64,000 bases of DNA from a virus, in IMG/VR virus record IMGVR_UViG_3300031758_000011, positions 1 through 64,000 of that record. The stretch is one strand, 5' to 3'. Made by a program: the position numbers and the translations under genes. The notes beneath the pieces are model-generated. The model worked only from the letters and a program-made list of their open reading frames with translations. It did no database searches and was not told where the DNA came from. Of the stretch, positions 15,011-26,200 are shown piece by piece (positions within the stretch are counted from its first letter, which is position 1; each line of letters begins with the position of its first letter).

Positions 15011-15502
15011 ATGAATTTTAAAAAAAATCAATCATTATTTAATTTATTTGATTCTTTATTTTCTGATAAAGAAAAATATGAATCATTTTATAATCAAATA
15101 ACAAATAAATTAACACCTTCATTGGGTTCAACAAAAACTGAAAGTGGCGTTAATGAAGATGGTTCAAAGTGGTATAAAACAACTTTTACATCAAATGATG
15201 GTTCTTATACATCTTCATCATATGTTTCTTCAACTAATTTTAATGATAATTGGTATTCTACATCAACAAATAACGTTGAAACACCTTCTGAGTTACATAC
15301 ACTTCAAAATAAATTAGAAGAAGCTATTTCAACTCAAAACTTTGAAGATGCTGTTAAATACAGAGATTTAATTAAAAATTATGAAAAAGTTTCTGAAAAG
15401 TTAACTACTTTAAATTCTCAATTAGAAGAAGCTATTTCAACTCAAAACTTTGAAGAAGCTATTAAATTAAGAGATTCAATTAAAAAGTTGGAAACTAAAT
15501 AA
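15011..15502 (+). CDS. Small protein with two tandem UVR motifs
   Basis: A 163-residue protein. Residues 1-95 are Ser/Thr/Asn-rich with an N-terminal SLFNLFDSLFSD segment. Residues about 98-127 and 134-163 are two UVR motifs (LEEAISTQNFEDAVKYRDLI and LEEAISTQNFEEAIKLRDSI), the helical hairpin by which UvrB binds UvrC and which also occurs in McsA/ClpC-type adaptors. The copies share 34 identical bases (15314-15347 and 15422-15455, 108 bases apart), indicating recent duplication. With its own host-type promoter and terminator, it is an independent unit within tail genes. It may target a host UvrABC or Clp component; that is inference. Confidence 0.7.
   Translation: MNFKKNQSLFNLFDSLFSDKEKYESFYNQITNKLTPSLGSTKTESGVNEDGSKWYKTTFTSNDGSYTSSSYVSSTNFNDNWYSTSTNNVETPSELHTLQNKLEEAISTQNFEDAVKYRDLIKNYEKVSEKLTTLNSQLEEAISTQNFEEAIKLRDSIKKLETK
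15314..15455 (+). repeat. Tandem duplication encoding UVR motifs
   Basis: Two copies of a 34-base identical segment start at 15314 and 15422, exactly 36 codons apart, within the UVR-repeat gene. Synonymous sites are unchanged within the shared block, so the duplication looks recent or kept identical by recombination. Confidence 0.8.
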
Positions 15503-15523
15503 TTTTATATAAATAATTTAATT

Positions 15524-15553
15524 AAAGGGTACCAATTATTGGTACCCTTTTTT
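15524..15553 (+). terminator. Rho-independent terminator after UVR-repeat gene
   Basis: A 12-bp perfect stem (AAAGGGTACCAA with TTGGTACCCTTT) and a 3-base loop, followed by T's. It is one of the strongest hairpins in the window and closes the small independent unit. Confidence 0.85.
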
Positions 15554-15585
15554 CATTTATTTTTTATAATTTTTGTTTATTATAG

Positions 15586-15593
15586 TATTTATA
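15586..15593 (+). promoter_or_regulatory. TATTTATA box upstream of 1430-residue virion gene
   Basis: TATTTATA, ending 18 bases before the ATG at 15612 and just downstream of a terminator, probably starts the transcript for the hub/spike gene set. Confidence 0.4.
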
Positions 15594-15611
15594 TAATAAA
15601 ATAAAGTTACT

Positions 15612-18600
15612 ATGCCTTTATATCCTACATATAATACAGCGTCACCAACACCTAGTAACCGTAATACGATAAACAGTATTATGGGTCAATCACTTAATAT
15701 TCGTGACTGGTTATTGGTTCAAAATTTAGGGCCAAAATACCCAAGCGCTTTATCAAAAGCACCAACAACTGTTAAAATTGGTGAACCAATAACTGATTTA
15801 TTCAACCCAAATTCACCAAAATTAGCTGATATAGTTACTGATGGTATTACATATAAAAATCAAGTTACATTTGCTAATACATTCAAAGCTGATTCTCAAG
15901 TGCCAAATACTGCAACACCATATGATATAGTACCTTATGTTGCTATTCAAAAATTTGTTGATTTTGGTAATGTGAATACAACTGATTATAAAAAATGGGG
16001 TACTTATCCTAATTACCCAAATTCAGTTATAGACCAATATGGAATATTTAGCAAAACATCAGTAGCCGCTTATAAGAACGATAATTTATTTAATAATCTT
16101 TATTATGACGCTGATAAACAAATTGATTCAGCTCAAAAATATTCTGAACAACCAAAACCATTTGAAAATAAAGACACTAAAAAAGGTTATATTGACGCTA
16201 ATGGTAATTTAATATTTAATAATCAAGGTAATCCGTCATCAAATCAAACTGCTGATTTAATTGGTAGTTTAGTTACTGGACAAGGAGTTGGAATTTCTCA
16301 AAATGGTTTAGTTAGTAATTATGACGTTAGGTCTTCTTTAGCTGGTAGAGTGTTAGGTGCTACTGGTAATTTACAAGACACTAAATTAGGTCAAATAGGT
16401 GGTCAGCAATTATTATTAGCGTTAACAAATAATGCAGCGTTTAACGTTCAAGAATCTGTTTTAGGTGGGTTAAATCTAAAAGAAAACGTATATAGTTTAT
16501 TAAAAGGACAAGGACTTGCTGGTTTTAGACCAAGTTATAAAATAACAATACCAGAAGGTGGATTTACTCGTACCTTAGACGCAGCAGCGACAATATTAGG
16601 GTTTTCTTTACCTAGAAGTTATATGAATCCAGCTGGCTCTATTTTTCAATCTGAGACTGGTGAAATTGATAATATAACTAGAGCTAACGAATTATTAAAA
16701 ACGACTGGTAAAGGTCAGTTATTTGCGTTATTAGAAAACGTAAAAGCTAGTAGGAATGGTACTTCTATTTATGATGACCCATTAGCAGAAATAAATCAGT
16801 TTAGAACTGGTTATGTACCAGCTTATTTGATAGATAATGAAGATACTGAAACATTAACTGATACTGAAATATATGCATATTCACAAAATGGGATAATAGT
16901 TGATTTATTATGTACAGATGATGGTAGCGGTAAAGGTAATAAATACGCAATACCTACATTAAATTATAACAAAAAATTAATTGAAAAAGATTTTCAAGAT
17001 TTTGTCACAAAAGGTATTGATAATTATGAACAAACAGATGGTACATTAACTAATACTGTTAAACATTCATGGGTTACAAATGAAGGTGGATTAGTCAATT
17101 CTAAATATGATATATATCATGTAAATAACGCTTACGAAGCCAAGCCTTTTTCTGATAAGAAGAAAAATATATTAACAAAAACACAGCGTTTATTTGATTC
17201 TAATGGTATGAAAACATTAGTATCTAGAGAAGGTGATTTAACGGTCACATCAAACCAAACACAGACAGCTAATGGTGGTGGTATTTCAAAAGGTAGTGCT
17301 GTGTTGTCATCTTTTATGTATAATAGCAATGGTAGATATAATGCAGTTAAAGATATTGAACCAGAAGACGTTTATTGTCGTGCATGGACAACATATAACA
17401 GATATGTAACTGGGTTTGACCAAATAAGAGCAAATGAATTATTTACTAGTGACGGAATAAATGCAGTTCCATTTAGATACAATACAGAAAATTCAGTTTT
17501 AGAAGCTAATGGTCACGTTAAAGTAGTACCTTACATAACAGATAATATAAGTACTTATAAAACTGATGTTAAAAAATTTATGTTTTCAATTGAAAACTTA
17601 GCGTGGCATGATGAAAGAGAAAATTTACCAAAAAGTGAACAAGGTCCAGGCGACCTTATAACTGGTAAACGAGGTAGAATCATGTGGTTTCCTCCTTATG
17701 ATATTAATTTTAGTGAAAGTTCATCTGTTGAATGGGAATCTAATAAATTTATAGGTAGAGGTGAACCAGTATATACTTATAATAATACCGAAAGAAGCGG
17801 TCAATTATCATTTAAGGTAGTTGTTGACCATTCATCATACATGAACACTTTTAGAGGCGAGGACGGTCCAGATGATAATTATATTGCGTCATTTATGGCT
17901 GGTTGTATCGACCCAAGTAGTGTTTGGACTGATAAATTTACTTTAACTGAGAATGTATCAACAGTAACAAAAGAACATAGAACAAAAATACCAAAACCAC
18001 GAGCTGAAAAAGAAGAAGAACCAACAAAAATGCAAGTTTTCTTCCCAAATGATAACGCAAATCTTGATGGTAAATTTGCTGATTATGAAAATGGAGAATG
18101 TGAAGGAGTGCCAATTGATTATACTGTAAACCCAAAAGGTGAAGGTTGTGGTATACCATCATATAGAGGTAAATATACATCTCGTTCATATTGGTCAGAT
18201 AGTAATGATTTTGGATTAAATAATGGAGGTCCAGACGCTATTGAAGCAAAACTTATGGATAAAACGTTTAAAGGTTTTCTTAGTGAAGATGCTGGAACAA
18301 CATATTTCCAAGCGTTAACTGAACATTTAAAACAAAAATGTAAACATTGTAACGTAAAAATAATAGGTTATGCTAGTGACCAAGGTAATGATACACCAAA
18401 CGCTAAATTAGCTAAAGATAGAGCAACATACATAAAAAATATATTAGTTGAAAAAGTTGGTAACAATTTAGGATTAACTGACGCTGAATTAAATAAAAAA
18501 TTTGTAGCGTTATTAAGTAAGAGTAAAGAATTACAAGCACCAACAACAATTATAAAATCTTACATTTACAATGGTGTTAAAAAATTTGTTAATGTAAAAG

Positions 18601-19904
18601 TATCAGCTAATGAATGTCATATTTGCCCTAGATTAGAAAAAGGAGAGCCAGGTGGTATTTCAAAAGCTGAGAGACGTGTTGCATGCCCAGTTGATACTAT
18701 AGGTTGTAAAAAAGATAGATTTGTTGATATAATATTTGAATTCGACCAAGCAGCTGCTGATGCTGAAATCCCAGATATTCCAGATAAAGTAGAATATCAA
18801 GATACAAGAATTACACGAAAAATCAGAAATAAATTTTACAACGAAAACATGTTTTTTGAATATCTAGAAAAAAAAGACAATTTTGTTTTTGATAAAATAA
18901 GACAAAAAATTAGACATTTTCACCCTTCATTTCATTCAACAACACCAGAAGGATTAAATCAAAGATTAACATTTTTATTACAATGTACAAGACAAGGTCC
19001 TACGTTGGAAAGCTTAGGTGCGGATAACTTAGCGTTTGGTAGACCTCCAGTTTGTATATTAAGAATAGGTGATTTCTATCATACTAAAATTGTAATAGAT
19101 AATATTTCTTTTGATTATGAACCATTGGTTTGGGATTTAAACCCAGAAGGTATAGGTGTGCAACCAATGATTGCTAACGTAAATATGTCGTTTAAATTTA
19201 TTGGTGGTGAATCATTATATGGTCCAATAAATAGATTGCAAAACGCTGTATCATTTAACTTCTTTGCTAATACTCATGTATATGATGGAAGAGCAGACGT
19301 TATAAAAAATGAAGGTGGTGAATTTAGTTTAGAAATGGGTAAAACTAATGGTTATGGTGATTCAGTAGTTGAAGAAGAAAAAGTTGAAGATATTGGTGGT
19401 TTATACCAGAAAGACCAGTTTGGTAACGCTATCCCATTAATTCAACCTAACGCTTTCGATGACGAATGGGAAAGTCCAGAAGAGTTAGATACTACTCAAA
19501 GTGATATTGATAAATTAAGTAATATTACTTTGAAAATGACTGGTAAATCAATAGGTTGTGTAAATACTGATACAAAAGAGTATGGTTCAAAAAGATTTGA
19601 AGGTAATTTAGATTTAACTATTGAAGTTTCATCAGAGTTATCAAAACCATATACAGCTAGAATAATTATGTATTCAGCTAAAAATATACCTTTTACTGTT
19701 GGTGATGTTATAAATATTGGTGTGGATGGAGTGTCAGCTAGTTTAAGTATTGATATGCCTTTTGATGATTTCTTCTATAATGATAATAAAGAACATTCTT
19801 ATCGTTACGAATTAAAAATTGATGATATGGATGATTTTAAAACTCCTGGTGTTGTTAAAATTAAATTTAAAAACAAAGTATTAGGAATATGTACAAATGA
19901 TTAA
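15612..19904 (+). CDS. Large baseplate/tail-completion protein with OmpA-like domain
   Basis: A 1430-residue structural protein. Residues 1-660 are Asn/Thr-rich without a recognised domain. Around 690-750, FPPYDINFSESSSVEWESN and FIGRGEPVYTYNNTERSGQ resemble tail/baseplate tube-initiator beta-sandwich repeats. Residues about 880-970 contain VKIIGYASDQGNDTPNAKLA followed by KDRATYIKNIL, the signature of the OmpA/MotB C-terminal peptidoglycan-binding fold. It is flanked by CxxC pairs (CKHC; CHIC) that might bind metal. The last 350 residues (VCILRIGDFYHTKIVIDNIS, then PMIANVNMSFKFIGGESLYG) form a conserved tail-protein module. It is followed 2 bases later by a gp53-like gene and then the hub/spike. 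It probably belongs to the hub or tube-baseplate junction. The precise T4 equivalent is unclear. Confidence 0.6.
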   Translation: MPLYPTYNTASPTPSNRNTINSIMGQSLNIRDWLLVQNLGPKYPSALSKAPTTVKIGEPITDLFNPNSPKLADIVTDGITYKNQVTFANTFKADSQVPNTATPYDIVPYVAIQKFVDFGNVNTTDYKKWGTYPNYPNSVIDQYGIFSKTSVAAYKNDNLFNNLYYDADKQIDSAQKYSEQPKPFENKDTKKGYIDANGNLIFNNQGNPSSNQTADLIGSLVTGQGVGISQNGLVSNYDVRSSLAGRVLGATGNLQDTKLGQIGGQQLLLALTNNAAFNVQESVLGGLNLKENVYSLLKGQGLAGFRPSYKITIPEGGFTRTLDAAATILGFSLPRSYMNPAGSIFQSETGEIDNITRANELLKTTGKGQLFALLENVKASRNGTSIYDDPLAEINQFRTGYVPAYLIDNEDTETLTDTEIYAYSQNGIIVDLLCTDDGSGKGNKYAIPTLNYNKKLIEKDFQDFVTKGIDNYEQTDGTLTNTVKHSWVTNEGGLVNSKYDIYHVNNAYEAKPFSDKKKNILTKTQRLFDSNGMKTLVSREGDLTVTSNQTQTANGGGISKGSAVLSSFMYNSNGRYNAVKDIEPEDVYCRAWTTYNRYVTGFDQIRANELFTSDGINAVPFRYNTENSVLEANGHVKVVPYITDNISTYKTDVKKFMFSIENLAWHDERENLPKSEQGPGDLITGKRGRIMWFPPYDINFSESSSVEWESNKFIGRGEPVYTYNNTERSGQLSFKVVVDHSSYMNTFRGEDGPDDNYIASFMAGCIDPSSVWTDKFTLTENVSTVTKEHRTKIPKPRAEKEEEPTKMQVFFPNDNANLDGKFADYENGECEGVPIDYTVNPKGEGCGIPSYRGKYTSRSYWSDSNDFGLNNGGPDAIEAKLMDKTFKGFLSEDAGTTYFQALTEHLKQKCKHCNVKIIGYASDQGNDTPNAKLAKDRATYIKNILVEKVGNNLGLTDAELNKKFVALLSKSKELQAPTTIIKSYIYNGVKKFVNVKVSANECHICPRLEKGEPGGISKAERRVACPVDTIGCKKDRFVDIIFEFDQAAADAEIPDIPDKVEYQDTRITRKIRNKFYNENMFFEYLEKKDNFVFDKIRQKIRHFHPSFHSTTPEGLNQRLTFLLQCTRQGPTLESLGADNLAFGRPPVCILRIGDFYHTKIVIDNISFDYEPLVWDLNPEGIGVQPMIANVNMSFKFIGGESLYGPINRLQNAVSFNFFANTHVYDGRADVIKNEGGEFSLEMGKTNGYGDSVVEEEKVEDIGGLYQKDQFGNAIPLIQPNAFDDEWESPEELDTTQSDIDKLSNITLKMTGKSIGCVNTDTKEYGSKRFEGNLDLTIEVSSELSKPYTARIIMYSAKNIPFTVGDVINIGVDGVSASLSIDMPFDDFFYNDNKEHSYRYELKIDDMDDFKTPGVVKIKFKNKVLGICTND

Positions 19905-19906
19905 TT

Positions 19907-20227
19907 ATGGCTAGATACGTGGATAGATATTTACCGTTTAGAGAAAATGGTAAAATTAAAACTTTACCTGGTATAAAATTACCAGAAGCAAGTACAGATT
20001 TGAGTTATGTTTACAAACAAGGTACAACAAGACTTGACAAATTGAGTAATATGTTTTATAATAATGCTTGGAGCGGTTGGTTAATTTTATTAGCAAATCC
20101 ACAATTTGGTGGATTGGAGTTTAACATTCCAGACATGACGCTAATAAAAGTACCGTATCCATATGATGACGCTATGAAAAGATATAGTGACGAAATAAAT
20201 AAATATAGAATGTTATACGGAATATAA
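19907..20227 (+). CDS. gp53-like baseplate protein (LysM-like)
   Basis: A 106-residue protein with TTRLDKLSNMFYNNAWSGW, then LILLANPQFGGLEFNIPDMT and a C-terminal IKVPYPYDD. This is the 'dKLs..yY....w..iL.aNP' pattern of LysM-like tail proteins and of the gp53 baseplate wedge family, which in T4 joins wedges around the hub. It is shorter than T4 gp53 (196 residues). Its stop overlaps the start of the hub/spike gene by one base (TAATG), so translation is probably coupled. Confidence 0.65.
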   Translation: MARYVDRYLPFRENGKIKTLPGIKLPEASTDLSYVYKQGTTRLDKLSNMFYNNAWSGWLILLANPQFGGLEFNIPDMTLIKVPYPYDDAMKRYSDEINKYRMLYGI

Positions 20228-23200
20228 TGAATCAAAAAAAGAATGGAATAGGTTGTGCTGCTGGTAGAGTAAATATTGTTGACCCTAATGATTTTTATGG
20301 GTTTGATTCAAGCGACAACATACCAGTTGCGTTAGAAGATTTAAGCATATCAGTAAAATTAACATCATCTAAAAAAGGTAGAACAGTTTTAACTAAAGAA
20401 GGTGATAAATCTAAAGCATCAGCAAACACTTCTGGAACAATAGCTGTTAATTTTATTGAAGGTAGTGTCATTGGTAATGATGGTAAAAAACATTTAACAA
20501 CAAAATATACAGATTTAGTATCAATAGAAACAGATGCTGAAAATGATGAAACGTTAGGTATAACTAGTATTGATATTGAATTCAATTCATCTTATGCGCC
20601 ATTAATTACAATAAATTTTATTGACGTTAGAGGTAGTTCAATATTTCAGAATGAATACAGAATTAAAAATTCAGAAAGTAAATACACTACTTTCTTTCAA
20701 TTACCTTATCCATTATTTGAATTAGAAATTAAAGGGTTTTATGGTCTTCCAGTGAAGTATTGTCTTCACATGTATAAATTTAATTCAAAATTTAACTCAA
20801 AAACTGGTAATTTTGAAATCACAGCAAACTTTGTTGGATATACTTATGCTATGTTATCTGATATGTTAATAGGGTATTTAAAAGCTGTTGGTGAAACAGA
20901 ACAAGGTATAAGAAGGTATGAAATTTATAATGAAGGTAGAGCAACAAAAGTACTTACATTAGGCGAATTATCAAGACAAATAGGTAAAATAAATCCAGAC
21001 CTAGAAAACGTAAATGAAGAAGAAGGTGGTGATTATCAAGCAGCAAATGAGTCAATTGGTATTTTAGATGACATTTATGGTGAAATTGATTCTTTAGGTA
21101 GTAATATTGATAAAGACGCTAGTACCAAAACTGTATTTGATTTTATAGTTCTTAAAAAAGATGATATTAATAAAGACTTCGTTAAAAATAAAATTGAAGA
21201 AGAATATCAAAAAAAAGTTTTTAATAAGGATGATGAAGAATGTTTAGTTTTACAATACAATGAAAAATCACCTAGTAATGTTATAGTAACAGCTAATTGG
21301 GTTTTTAAATACGACACAACTGGAAAAGGTAATAGGTTGTATAAAAATTTATCGTTAAAAAAACTTGAAAACGCTACTGATACAGAATTAAAAAGTTATT
21401 TTGGTAATTACACTACGAATGACCAAACTTTAAACGATTTAAAAGATTGTTTAAGTAAATATCATACATCTTTAAGCGATACAGAAGCTTTTGATGTTAT
21501 AGATATGCGTTTATTAAAAGAAATACTTAAAAATAAAAAAGATAAAGCGATAAAAAGAAAAAATGATGAAAAATCTGCATTAGCAGATTCGTATAAAGAT
21601 AAAGTTAAAAGTAGATTAGGTTTCGACCCAACATCTAGAACAATAATTGAATGCTTTACAGCTGCAATCGAAGTTTTATGTGAATGTATATTTGAAGTAG
21701 CGACAGCTACAGCAAATCACACACAAAGAACAACTGAATTAAAAAAAGCGTTTAAACTTGAAGGTGGTTCTTCTAAGAATAGTGATATTAAAGGTAAAAA
21801 ATTAGAAAGCAACGATTATCTACCATGGCCAGCTTATCAAGAATATGATGTTGACAAAAAAGCTTATGTTGAGAAATATTTAGGGTCTTCTAGTTTAATT
21901 GATAACGCATATGAAAATATAGATGAAGTTAAATTTATTGATGATTTACATGCTGCGTTTAAAAAAGCACAACAAAAAGATGAAGCAGCAGCAGCTGCTT
22001 TGGATAATAGCGAAATAACTTCGTGGTTTGCTGTTAACCCAATGGATTTAAAAGAGTATTCAGAAAATAAACCTTATACTAGATTTAAACCACAAACAGC
22101 TGATGATGTTTGTGCTGTTTTACTTATTAGAGCAATGACTCTTTTAGGGTATACAAATGACTATAGAACATTAAGTGAAGAAGAAATAAAAGCTTTTGCA
22201 AAAATTGAAGCACAAGCTATTCTTAGAGATATTGAAGATACTGAAGATAAAAAAATAAAAAGAGGGTTAACACAAAAAACCACTACTGAAATAATATCAA
22301 CACAAGCAGCGGTTAACGGAAAAAGACCAGACGCAAACAGACCAGTATTAACAAATGATGGTACAAATTATCTATACACGTATCTTTATAAAGATACTCT
22401 TTTAAGAGTTTTACCAGTTAACAAAGGATTTATTGAAGAAGGTTGGGGTAACCCTAATAATACAAGTGTTGATATTAAAAAAGTTTTAAAAGAAGAAAAA
22501 GCTGATGAAGGATTTGTTTTCTTAACCAACTATAGCAGTAGTAGTAATGTAGAACCTTTAAAAACTAACCCAAGATACAAAGCTGATGATGGTGGTGTTT
22601 ATCTAAAAATAATTAATCCAGACGATATAAGCGCTGGTCAATTACCTTCAGAAATTTCTGGTGATAATACAATTATTTTAGAAGGATTAAAGAAAGAAGA
22701 AATATCAAATTCTACAGATGCACAAGCAGCTGGTTTTAATTCACTAGGTAGTCAATTTGGTATTCAAGAATTTGTTAATCTTAATTATAATTCAAATGAC
22801 GTACCAACTGAAGATTCTTTTAAATATGTTTTTTATAGAAATTCTTATAATAGACCATATAACATAAAAGGATTATCATTAACAAAAACTAAAACATATG
22901 AACAAAGAACTGGTAAAAAGGGTTCTACATCATCAAGTCTTAGTTATCTAACTGGCACAAATACAAATAACGCAATAGACACCATTCTTTTTAGTCAACC
23001 AAATAGCACAAATCAAGATAGTACAAATAATGACTTATACGGTAAAGTAGGGTTAAATAGATTATTTTTAACTAGTGCTAGTAATGATATAACATATCCT
23101 TATATTTTTTTAGATGATAATTTTCCATCCTCATTATTTGGTAGTCATTTTTATTATAAGTTAAAATTCTCAGTAGTTGAAAATAGTAAAGGTAAAACAT

Positions 23201-26200
23201 TTGAAGCTAGTAGACCAGCTAGAGCTATGGCGTTTTTACATACATTACCTTTTAATATTGATATTAATGGAAAACCAGACCCTTTTGGTAAACCAGAAAT
23301 TTTAAATACTTTTAGATATAAAGGTGGTATAATACATGCACCTAAATTATGGTGTGCTTATGTAGGTAGTGTTTTATGGAGAAACGACAAAAGAGACCCA
23401 ATAATTGAAAATGGTTTAATAGTTGGCGGTGGTAGTGGGAAAAAAGACCCTATTTATTGGGATGGAAAAGGTAATCTTGGTGGTGTTTTAGAAGATGAAT
23501 ACTTTCCTTTTAATTTTAGTGTAGAAAATTATGATATAGAAAAAAATGATATAATAAATAGATTACCAATACAAGTTATTGATGAATTTATAAGAATATT
23601 TTTTGAATTTACTAATGGTGATGGTCCTACTGAATGGTTAGGGTTAAGAAAAGAATTAGAAATATTTGACACTAGAAATAAAACTCCTCAAAATTTTATC
23701 ACATTTACCGAAAAAATGGGTGAAGTTGGTAAAACTTATAATGATATGTTTAATTATAGTGGTGTTAATACGGACATCATTAAAAAAAATTATTATATTG
23801 TTTGTAATATTGGAAGTAAAGATGATTTATGGTTAGCTTTAAAAGATTCTTGTGACGCAACTGATAATCTAATAAAAGCAATGAGGGAAGAACTCATTAT
23901 TTTAAATAATAATTATAAAATATGGTCTGATGCTGCAACAACAACTGAACGTTCATTGATTAGAGTTAAAATGACAACGTTAGAAACATATTTAAACGAA
24001 GTTACTAGTGTTTTTAAAGAAAATGAAGATAGTCTTAATAAAGCAAAAGAAGATAAACGATTAGACAACACAATATTTGGAACTAGCAATAAAGACGAAA
24101 TAAAATTAGGGTTATATAGAACATGTAAAAATATTTATGATAAATGGTTAGCTGGTGCAAAAAATATTGATAGCTTAATGTTCCAATGTGGTAATGGTAC
24201 TAGAAGTGATGTTGATGGTAATTTAGGTAAAAAATATGGTAACAATAGGCCTAGACTTATAGATAGTTTTAGATTCGTTAGTAGAGCATTTAGTGATATT
24301 GGTGATTTATTATATATTGACCCAACACCAATACAAGATTGGATAGGTAACAATACAAACATGAGTTCATACGAAGCTATTACATCTATATTAGCATCAA
24401 ATAACTTTGAGTTTATTGCTTTACCTAATTTTATTAATTTTAATAATAAGGAAAATATAGAATCGATATTTAAACCATTTGACTATTTTGCCGATTCAAG
24501 TGTATCTGGTTCATGCGGTCCTTCATTTGTATGTGTATACACTGGACAGCGTTCACAACATTTAGATTATTATGATAATGAATATGAAGATGATGGTTTT
24601 GATTTAAGATGTGATAGAAATGGTAACGTTGACCCTACAGTTCCAGAAGATTTTACGTCTGAAGATAATGCTGAATATGAAGAAAAAGTTGGCTCTTTTG
24701 TAGTTAGGTATAGTCAGCAAAATCAAAACATTTTTAAAGATATTACTTTAGACCAAAGTGAATTTACCGAAACTGATGAAACATTACAAATACAAGATGA
24801 TATAGCTCAAAAAGGTTATGAAAACAGTAAAACTTATATGGGTCAAAACATATATAACGTTTATGCTGTTAGAAGTTATACTGCTGAAATTGAAATGATG
24901 GGTAACGCTATGATTCAACCTATGATGTATTTTCAATTAGACAATATACCTATGTTTCATGGCGCTTATATGATAACATCAGTTAGCCATTCTTTAGTGC
25001 CTAACTCAATGAAAACTAAATTCAAAGGCGTTAGGATTAAATATACAAAAACACCTTTAGTTACCGCTAAAGAAGTTTATGAAAACATGATTGAAAATTC
25101 TGATATGTCTAATTCAGATAGTTCAAGCAACAATAATGGTAGTGGCGGTAGTGGCGGTAGCGGTGGTAAAGCGGCTAGTGGTACTTACGAACCAATTGTA
25201 GCGACATTAATTGAAAATGGTGTTTCTAATGGTTACATAGATGAAGGTAAAAAATATGGTTCAGTGACAACTAAAAAAGTAACTGGTGGTTCTAAAAAAT
25301 ACTTTAATATTACTGCACCTAAACAATATTTAATTGCTGAAGCTGCTGTTGCTTTTGATAAAATGTTTGATGATTTTGGTGATTGGATGTTAGCAAACGG
25401 ATTTAAGAAAAACGCTCAAGGTAAATTTGGACATATTTCATCTTTATACAGAAGTTATGCTACACAAGCAAGTATGAAAAGTAAAATAAAAGCAAAAGCT
25501 GGAAAATCATATCATGGTTGGGGATTAGCTGTTGACTGGTTCTGGAATAATAAACAAGGTGAAATTGCAGCACCTTTTAATAATGCTGGTACACCAAAAA
25601 AATATTTTGGATTTGATATTAACCCAGCAATGAAATGGTTATATGATAATTCTTATAAATATGGTATAATAAATCCAGGTTGGGCTAAAGATGGTGTTGG
25701 GTATGATGAAGCATGGCACTGGGAGTATCATGGTACTTCAGCAATTTGTTTAGTTAAAGCAAACCCTAATGTAGTTGGTGGATATAAGATTCCAGTGTCT
25801 GATAGTGATACTTATTATTCTTTTGTTAAAAACCCTAAGAAAAGTGATGGTAGTGAAAATGTATTCTCTAAAACTAGTTGTAAAGGTGTTTATGTTAAAG
25901 CTGATGGAACTGATAATGAAGATGGACCAAAAGGCGCTGTTGAAACAACAGAAAACGAAACTCTTAACTTCTTCAAAAAATTATTGAAAAAATTAGACGC
26001 TCCAGAAACAGAGGGTAATTTAATTTGGCTTAAAGCATGGAGACAAGCTGAAGGTGGTAAAGCAACATGGAACCCTCTTAATTCAATACAACCTATGAAT
26101 AATGCTACAAACTATAATGATAATGGTGTTAAAAATTATAAAACAGAAGCTGATGGTTTAGATGCAACATATAAAACGATTACCAATGGTTCTTATCCAA

